Notes under the pieces: generated by a model
The model's input: only the letters and a program-made list of their open reading frames with translations
What the model was told of the DNA's origin: nothing
The model's database searches: none
From: Actinomycetota bacterium
Lineage (GTDB): Bacteria > Actinomycetota > Humimicrobiia > Humimicrobiales > Humimicrobiaceae
Reading direction: 5' to 3'
Length of the DNA stretch: 16,294 nt
Assembly: GCA_018399435.1 (NCBI GenBank)
Contig: JAGYOJ010000010.1
Location: 1 to 16,294 of the forward strand
Made by a program: the position numbers and the translations under genes
Shown here: piece by piece, positions 14,723 through 16,294 of the stretch
Layout of the letters: each line of letters begins with the position of its first letter
Position numbering within the stretch: position 1 is the stretch's first letter

Positions 14723-15283
14723 TTAAATTGCTTTCTTTTTTCTTTTTACAAACTTTATTACTACAAGAGCAATAATTAATATTAAAATACAAGCAGCAAT
14801 GACCGGGACAACCACCGAAAGTATGGAAACTGTTGTAGAGGTTACATCCTCTGCAATGCTCACTGGAATATTGGCAGTTCCGCCAGTAGTAACAGTAACA
14901 GCTGGGCGGATTGCCAATGATTTTACTGCGCTTACACTTCCAGCAACCAGCAAACCAGCTACTAATGCCAGAATCGGATTTATAAAGGCAATGTTGGATG
15001 CGCTAGCCGCAAAAACAATTGCCCCTGCAGTGGGCCTTACAAAACTCTGCACTATATCATTGATATGGTTTACCTCCGGAATTTTATCAGCCAATATTTC
15101 AATTATTGAGAGAAATATCAATATGCCAATTACCCACCATGAAGCCATTGCATCCCAAGGTGGACTAAGTTTTATTAAATCAGTATATTTTGCTAGCAGT
15201 GAGACTACTAGCAATGGAATATATGCATTTAAGCCCGCGCTTGCTGAAAGCCCAAAAGCCGAAAAGATGTTAAAAATTTCCAT
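14723..15283 (-). CDS. DUF4126 integral membrane protein
   Basis: A 186-residue, strongly hydrophobic protein. The N-terminal GLSASAGLNAYIPLL (11-25) and the central EILADKIPEVNHINDIVQSF block (62-81), followed by VRPTAGAIVFAASAS (82-96), are the hallmarks of the DUF4126 family. Membrane segments are likely at about 8-30, 48-66, 84-100, 103-122 and 152-178, with a basic cytosolic tail KRKKK. The start is set by the family's conserved opening, since the ribosome site (AAAAGAAA) is poor. No function is established for the family. It is a single gene, separated from thymidylate synthase by 239 bases and from peroxiredoxin by 269 bases, so probably has its own promoter. Confidence 0.82.
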   Translation of the reverse strand: MEIFNIFSAFGLSASAGLNAYIPLLVVSLLAKYTDLIKLSPPWDAMASWWVIGILIFLSIIEILADKIPEVNHINDIVQSFVRPTAGAIVFAASASNIAFINPILALVAGLLVAGSVSAVKSLAIRPAVTVTTGGTANIPVSIAEDVTSTTVSILSVVVPVIAACILILIIALVVIKFVKRKKKAI

Positions 15284-15354
15284 ATTTCTTTTTAGCCCAT
15301 TCTTTTATTTAACTAAATTTTATCACTTCGTAAAGATTATGTAATATTAAAATT

Positions 15355-15399
15355 CAGGTTCTTAATTTTAAAAATTATCTAAACATCTGCAGGTTCTTA
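15355..15399. repeat. 10-bp direct repeat upstream of DUF4126 gene
   Basis: CAGGTTCTTA occurs at 15355-15364 and again at 15390-15399, 35 bases from start to start. It lies 70-115 bases before the DUF4126 start, a position suited to an operator. A chance repeat is possible in AT-rich DNA. The rest of the 15284-15496 gap shows no gene. Confidence 0.3.
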
Positions 15400-15496
15400 T
15401 TTCTGGTAAATTTTGTAATAAATAAATATGGTATTTTAAAAGAGTTTTTGCATATCTTTTGGCTGATTTTGCAATGCATGCCTATTGTTTATTAAA

Positions 15497-15545
15497 ATTA
15501 ATTAGCAGGAAAACCTTAGCTGTATAAAGTTTCCTGCTAATTAAT
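15497..15545 (-). terminator. Perfect 16-bp inverted repeat after the peroxiredoxin stop, likely terminator
   Basis: ATTAATTAGCAGGAAA (15497-15512) and TTTCCTGCTAATTAAT (15530-15545) are exact inverted copies around a 17-base loop. The structure begins 7 bases past the peroxiredoxin stop. On the minus strand it is followed by TTTTAATAAAC, a short U-rich tail, so a factor-independent terminator is the simplest reading. The AT-rich outer half of the stem and the large loop are unusual for that. Confidence 0.65.
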
Positions 15546-15552
15546 GCATAAG

Positions 15553-16242
15553 CTATTTTTTATCTTTTCTAAAGCAAATAAACCAATCAAGGCAATACTT
15601 GTCTTTTTCTTTGGTTTCCATGCGCTCTTTTGCAGTTCCACAAGAACCTGGAGGAGGTATAATACAATCATCTCCAGGCCTCCAGTCAGCAGGCGTTGCA
15701 ACATTGTCTTTATCTGCTTTTTGAAGAGCTATTATAAGCCTTTTAATTTCATCAAAATTTCTCCCAGTTGAAGAAGGATAGTATAGAATTGCCCTTATTA
15801 TCCCTTTTGGGTCAATAATAAATACAGCCCTTACTGCTTGGGTAGCCGACTGGTTTGGATGTATCATGCCAAATTTTTTTGCTACATCCATTTTAATATC
15901 TTCAATTAATGGAAAAGTTACTTCTACATTCTTATAATCTTTCCACTCAATTTTTTCCTGGATAGTCCTGAGCCATGCGATATGGGCATAAAGTGAGTCT
16001 ATTGAGAGACCTATAAGTTCTGTATTTAATTCTTTAAACTCATCCATCATTGAGCCAAAGGTTATAAATTCAGTAGTGCAAACAGGCGTAAAGTCTGCTG
16101 GGTGGCTAAAAAGAATCACCCACTTTCCCTTATAGTCTTTAGGAAAATTAATCTCTCCCTGGGTAGTTACAGCCTTAAATGATGGTGCAGGGTCTCCTAT
16201 AAGTGGCATTTTGTTTTCTTCTTTTTTTTCTGTTTCTTCCAT
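15553..16242 (-). CDS. Peroxiredoxin, Prx6 (archaeal 1-Cys/2-Cys) type
   Basis: A 229-residue thiol peroxidase that reduces hydrogen peroxide and alkyl hydroperoxides in the cytosol. The active site is FSHPADFTPVCTTEF, with peroxidatic Cys55, Thr52 and Pro48. Arg138 in AVRAVFIIDP completes the site. The length and the C-terminal arm (TPADWRPGDDCIIPPPGSC) are those of the Prx6 family, as in archaeal Aeropyrum-type thioredoxin peroxidases. Four more Cys lie in the tail (193, 201, 217, 223). In the archaeal enzymes Cys at the positions around 193 and 201 act in resolving. The last two, in YCLDWFIC, form an extra CxxxxxC pair. GGGAGGAAAA precedes the ATG at 16242. A second ATG at residue 12 (16209) matches the family's usual MPLIGDPAP start but lacks such a ribosome site. 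Confidence 0.95.
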   Translation of the reverse strand: MEETEKKEENKMPLIGDPAPSFKAVTTQGEINFPKDYKGKWVILFSHPADFTPVCTTEFITFGSMMDEFKELNTELIGLSIDSLYAHIAWLRTIQEKIEWKDYKNVEVTFPLIEDIKMDVAKKFGMIHPNQSATQAVRAVFIIDPKGIIRAILYYPSSTGRNFDEIKRLIIALQKADKDNVATPADWRPGDDCIIPPPGSCGTAKERMETKEKDKYCLDWFICFRKDKK

Positions 16243-16266
16243 TTTTCCTCCCGTTTTAATTATGAT

Positions 16267-16272
16267 ATTATA
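16267..16272 (-). promoter_or_regulatory. Possible -10 box for peroxiredoxin gene
   Basis: On the minus strand a perfect TATAAT (16272-16267) lies about 25 bases before the peroxiredoxin ATG. Its -35 box would fall at or past the window edge, so the promoter cannot be completed here. Confidence 0.4.
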
Positions 16273-16294
16273 ATATAAATTGGCTGAAAGCTCA

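Noticed and set aside
14799..15344. Plus-strand 181-codon open frame opposite the DUF4126 gene
   Set aside because: Its length comes from Ala/Val codons of the membrane gene read backwards; the minus-strand protein has family hallmarks and the plus-strand one none.
1..16294. CRISPR array, insertion sequence, prophage or tRNA genes
   Set aside because: No regularly spaced repeats, transposase, integrase or phage structural motifs, and no cloverleaf-like segment were seen in the gaps.

Overview
The window is AT-rich bacterial chromosome, dense with genes: intergenic gaps are all under about 300 bases. Shine-Dalgarno sites of the GGAGG/AGGGA type precede most starts, and all three stop codons are in use. 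The gene set is core and salvage metabolism plus a few small envelope proteins. No phage, insertion sequence, CRISPR array, tRNA or rRNA is visible. The low GC, the archaeal-like Prx6 peroxiredoxin, the long divergent thymidylate synthase and the adenosine kinase/MTA phosphorylase pair suggest an uncultivated, probably anaerobic bacterium (an Atribacterota-like or low-GC Actinomycetota OPB41-like lineage is one guess). This placement is inference with low confidence.

Layout. (1) Positions 13-3503, minus strand: a four-gene cluster reading DUF948-like protein, YtxH protein, TldD, TldE/PmbA. TldD carries the zinc protease motif and TldE lacks it, as expected for the heterodimer. (2) Positions 3607-4194, plus strand: a lone predicted lipoprotein with an acidic linker and an Ig-like C-terminal domain. 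(3) Positions 4237-5664, minus strand: a full-length 6-phosphogluconate dehydrogenase pseudogene, broken by one nonsense codon and two one-base shifts in homopolymers. (4) Positions 5693-11284, minus strand: a tight likely operon of adenosine kinase, MTA phosphorylase, diacylglycerol kinase-like lipid kinase, glycerate kinase, PurC and a ComB-family phosphatase. The gnd pseudogene lies at its distal end.

(5) Positions 11526-13573, plus strand, divergent from region 4: YjbQ, RarA and a small membrane-anchored Fe-S protein whose start overlaps the rarA stop. (6) Positions 13641-16242, minus strand, three separate genes: a divergent thymidylate synthase, a DUF4126 membrane protein and a Prx6-type peroxiredoxin. 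A perfect 16-bp inverted repeat follows the peroxiredoxin stop, and a long imperfect inverted repeat lies between the DUF4126 gene and the thymidylate synthase.

How it fits together. Adenosine kinase and MTA phosphorylase recycle purine from S-adenosylmethionine by-products, and PurC makes purine de novo. Glycerate kinase feeds lower glycolysis. The broken gnd suggests this copy of the oxidative pentose-phosphate step has been lost. I do not see a convincing new multi-gene system. The most notable points are the gnd lesions, the stand-alone RnfB-like Fe-S protein tied to rarA, the divergent thymidylate synthase, and the two inverted repeats.
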